Assembly: GCA_018105865.1 (NCBI GenBank)
Contig: CM030841.1
Coordinates: 8,668,229-8,732,228 of the forward strand
From: Metaphire vulgaris
Taxonomy: Eukaryota > Annelida > Clitellata > Crassiclitellata > Megascolecidae
Direction of reading: 5' to 3'
DNA length: 64,000 nt
The notes beneath the pieces were generated by a model, which worked only from the letters and a program-made list of their open reading frames with translations, was not told the DNA's origin and did no database searches. Both the position numbers and the translations under genes were made by a program. This document shows positions 61,375-64,000 of this stretch, piece after piece (positions within the stretch are counted from its first letter, which is position 1; each line of letters begins with the position of its first letter).

Positions 61375-61490
61375 TAGATTCATGATGAGAATGACAACGC
61401 CTACGATGATGATGATGATGATGATGATGATGACGACGACGAAGAAGAAGAAGATGATGAGGATGCTGAGGATGCTGCTGCTGCTGATGT
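61375..61490. repeat. (GAT)n, (GAC)n, (GAA)n, (GCT)n triplets
   Basis: Short runs of four different triplets in sequence. Poly-Met and poly-Thr readings are artefacts. Confidence 0.9.
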
Positions 61491-61805
61491 CTTGTCTTGC
61501 ACTCAACATTGCATCTTGCTTATTAGCCTACCACGAAACTTGTTCTTGTTTGAGAGAGAGTCCAAATCCAGCGTAGCGCACATGAATACCAATACATTAC
61601 GAATTGCAGCATTTGACGCCACATGCGAACATCCCAGTTGCCAAAATCTTTCGTCCTTTTATAGCCATGCTATTCATGTTGGGAAGTCTTGAATGCTACG
61701 CTTGGGGATAATCAACATCTACAACAGCCGAAACCAAATTTATGGTGAAAAGGACAATTGTAGGCGTGACAAAGAGATAATCATTAAACTTTATAAGTCA
61801 TTAGA

Positions 61806-62061
61806 GTTGTCGTTTGAATCCATTGGCAGCAACTATTTGAGACTATTGTTGATTGCTGGACAGAGCCAAAATAATGACTGGGAAAGTAGGTATCGGGGGC
61901 AAGAGGGCAAAATAGAGGGTTGCCAAGAAAGAAAAACGTTTTTTTAGTGCAGGGTTGTGGACAAATGGGGCGCCGAAGGTGAGGCTATCTAGGGGCAGTG
62001 GTTTTTCACACAGGCTTACTTAGCCTCCTAAACCACTTAAAATCACATTATTATTATTATT
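61806..62061. repeat. Diverged duplicate of 62117-62220
   Basis: GTTGTCGTTTGAATCC...GCAACTATTTGAGACTATTG, TTGATTGCTGGACAGAGCC parallels GTTGTCGTTTGCTGGCAACT, TTGATTGCTGGACAGAGCC at 62117-62168. Both continue into MITE-like sequence (GGGGGCAAGAGGGCA against GGGGGCAGAGGGCAT). Confidence 0.6.
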
Positions 62062-62161
62062 TATTATGCTACGCAAACAATCTACAACAGCCGTACTTAT
62101 TTATGTAATAGGCCTAGAGTTGTCGTTTGCTGGCAACTATTTGAGACTGTTGATTGCTGGA

Positions 62162-62423
62162 CAGAGCCGTAGGTAGGGGGCAGAGGGCATATGCCACCGG
62201 GCGCCGAGGTGAGGGGGCGCCAAAATTGAGTATTTGGGTAAGTAAAATGCATAATAAAGAAGAAGAAACATATGTGACGACCTTTTTTCACTACATGAAG
62301 AGGGGCGCTGTAAGACTTGAGGGGCGCCGAAAACTGTGACGCCTTTTTTGCTCGTCAACAGTCTGGAGGGGCGCCAACGGTGAACTTTGCCCCCGGGCGC
62401 CCGATACCCTTGCTACGGCTCTG
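62162..62423. mobile_element. hAT-like MITE, CAGAGCCGTAG ends
   Basis: 262 bp, ends CAGAGCCGTAGGTAGGGG and CCTTGCTACGGCTCTG, perfect 8-bp flanks TTGCTGGA (62154-62161, 62424-62431). Interior GGGGCGCC words. Confidence 0.92.
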
Positions 62424-62784
62424 TTGCTGGAATTGATAGTAATCGAAAAGACGTATAAAATCTGTTTAAAACAGCTTCTTTGATTATTCCAAGGTTAATG
62501 ATTGCCATCGCTGACTGGTAAAATGTGGCTAATATATCTAAATCTGTCTAGTAACCAAAAACTGGAGGGTTATGTAAACAACATAAAAGCTCGAGTGGTT
62601 GCGAAATTTAATTTATCCAAGAACCACTTGTGAAGGAGATAATTGGCAATTTCACAATAATTAGGTTATTTCAAGTTGGATTATATGCCTCTGTTATTGA
62701 ACATATGAAGGGCTATTTCTTCTAGTAATCTAGTAGAATTTCAAATGGCATATTATGTGCATGTGTATATATAGGCATTCACAG

Positions 62785-63731
62785 TAGAGATGCGCGGGTA
62801 CAGCAAAATGCCTACCCTAGCCGTACCCGTGAAGAAACTTTTTTACCCTACCCTACCCGTACCCGCTAGCGCTATACCCTACCCGACCCGTACCCGTAAT
62901 CTGTGTACCCGTACCCGTACCCGAGATTGGTTGGAATTTTGAGTTTTTGGAGTTGGACCCGTACCTGCGGGTGCGTGTACGGGTACAAGCCTACAAGGAC
63001 CTGTACACGGACCCGTGTACCCGTATCCGTTCCTAGAGACTATAGAGAGGCAACAATGAAATAGTATTAGTAAATATAAATTCTAGTACTTAGGAATCAG
63101 GGTAATCCACTTGGCAAATAGTAGGCCCGGGTTCTGAAGTCTGGAGTCTGGACTACTGGTTGGTAACATTGTGTAATACAACTAGTCAGCTAGCCTAAGC
63201 CTACATGAATGTCCGACATGGATTAGAACTTCTAGAAGACTCGATGGGCTTGTTTAAAATATTAGTAGATATAATTTATCTATGAGCAGGCATTAGAGCT
63301 CAAGTTAAACAACAAAACTTTACCAGAAGAACTTTCTCGGTCGAGGAGACCTTGGAGGAGTCAGAGGACGCCATTATAGATTTATTACTGATGATGTCAG
63401 ATGACGTCATCTGTATTTCCTTTATGTTTTCAGTAAGTAAAATGCACACTGTCTGACCAACTGAACGCGATATACAAGTTAAACTAATACACTTTACTCA
63501 ATATTATTTTTCTATTACTGCATTGCTAATTTGCTATAGTAGTGAGAAATGAAAAATAATTTTTCGGATAAAAACGGGTATACCCGTACCCGTAGCCGCT
63601 ATACCCGTACCCGTAGCGCTATACCCGTACCCGACCCGTACCCGAAAAATGTGTACCCTACCCTACCCGTACCCGCGGGTACGGTACGGGTAGGGTATAC
63701 TCGGGGGTACGGGTATACCCGCACATCCCTA
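62785..63731. mobile_element. hAT-like element with TACCCG-rich subterminal repeats
   Basis: 947 bp, ends TAGAGATGCGCGGGTA and TACCCGCACATCCCTA, perfect 8-bp flanks ATTCACAG (62777-62784, 63732-63739). Both ends carry many copies of TACCCG/CGGGTA (62812-63035 and 63578-63720). The 500-bp core has no intact transposase, so it is non-autonomous. Confidence 0.92.
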
Positions 63732-63842
63732 ATTCACAGTAGGCGGTCGCCTCGGTATCTTTGAAAAATTATGCTGGTCATAGTGTGACCCAAAACTGTG
63801 GAGTTTCTTGCGACCACCTTTCCATCTTTCAGATCCAGTCTA

Positions 63843-64000
63843 CAGGGCCGTCAAGAGAAAATACGAGCCGAGGGATAAATATTGAGAACTTCAAAAGATC
63901 TTGACGAGCAAAAAAGGTCATCCTCATATTAAATAAATGCTGACAAGCAAAAAAGGGGTCGTAGCTTATTTTTTCTTGTTAGCGCGGGCCCTTTGTTTAT
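63843..64000. mobile_element. Left part of a MITE cut by the window end
   Basis: Begins CAGGGCCGTCAAGAG and has the GACAAGCAAAAAAGG words common in the window's MITEs. Its right end lies outside the window. Confidence 0.45.

Overview
This looks like nuclear DNA from a multicellular animal, most likely a marine deuterostome. An echinoderm is my best guess, from the SUEL-lectin and CUB-like membrane protein, the TAGGCCTA-type words scattered throughout, and the mix of L2/CR1-like LINEs, tRNA-derived SINEs and hAT-like MITEs. There are no operons or prokaryotic signals. The window is AT-rich, intron-rich and full of microsatellites, with a few GC-richer islands that coincide with exons. All coordinates and splice sites were read by eye.

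Genes, 0-19 kb. Two membrane-protein genes converge. The minus-strand gene (18641 down to 5446) can be assembled from six exons with matching intron phases: signal-peptide exon, SUEL/rhamnose-binding lectin exon, CUB-like exon, sushi (CCP) exon, transmembrane exon and cytoplasmic-tail exon, about 535 residues. The plus-strand gene enters from the left and shows only its transmembrane exon (1138-1210) and tail (3108-3623, with a possible 92-nt mini-intron), followed by AATAAA at 3751. The two transmembrane exons share intron phases and a similar segment, so I read them as paralogues. Further tail-like exon remnants lie on the minus strand near 35.2-36.6 kb.

Repeats inside and between these genes. 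Many short elements have CAG...CTG ends, terminal inverted repeats and 8-bp target-site duplications, as expected of hAT transposons. One sits exactly on the stop codon of the minus-strand gene (the TAG lies inside its target-site duplication). Another sits 8 bp before the tail-exon splice acceptor of the plus-strand gene. The introns also hold long triplet arrays of ATT, AGC/AGT and ACC/ACT.

19-64 kb is mostly intergenic or repeat-derived: a long L2/CR1-type LINE (19.9-23.4 kb, minus) with an intact endonuclease region and frameshifted reverse transcriptase; LINE 3' fragments of several families; five copies of one tRNA-headed SINE; a Harbinger-like element (47.37-48.37 kb) with a 44-codon transposase-like relic; a CR1-like LINE relic near 57.2-59.2 kb broken up by other repeats and flanked by an inverted pair of repeats; and a 947-bp hAT-like element (62.8-63.7 kb) with TACCCG-rich ends. 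One candidate small secreted protein with a well-placed TATA box lies at 50971-51243 (minus).
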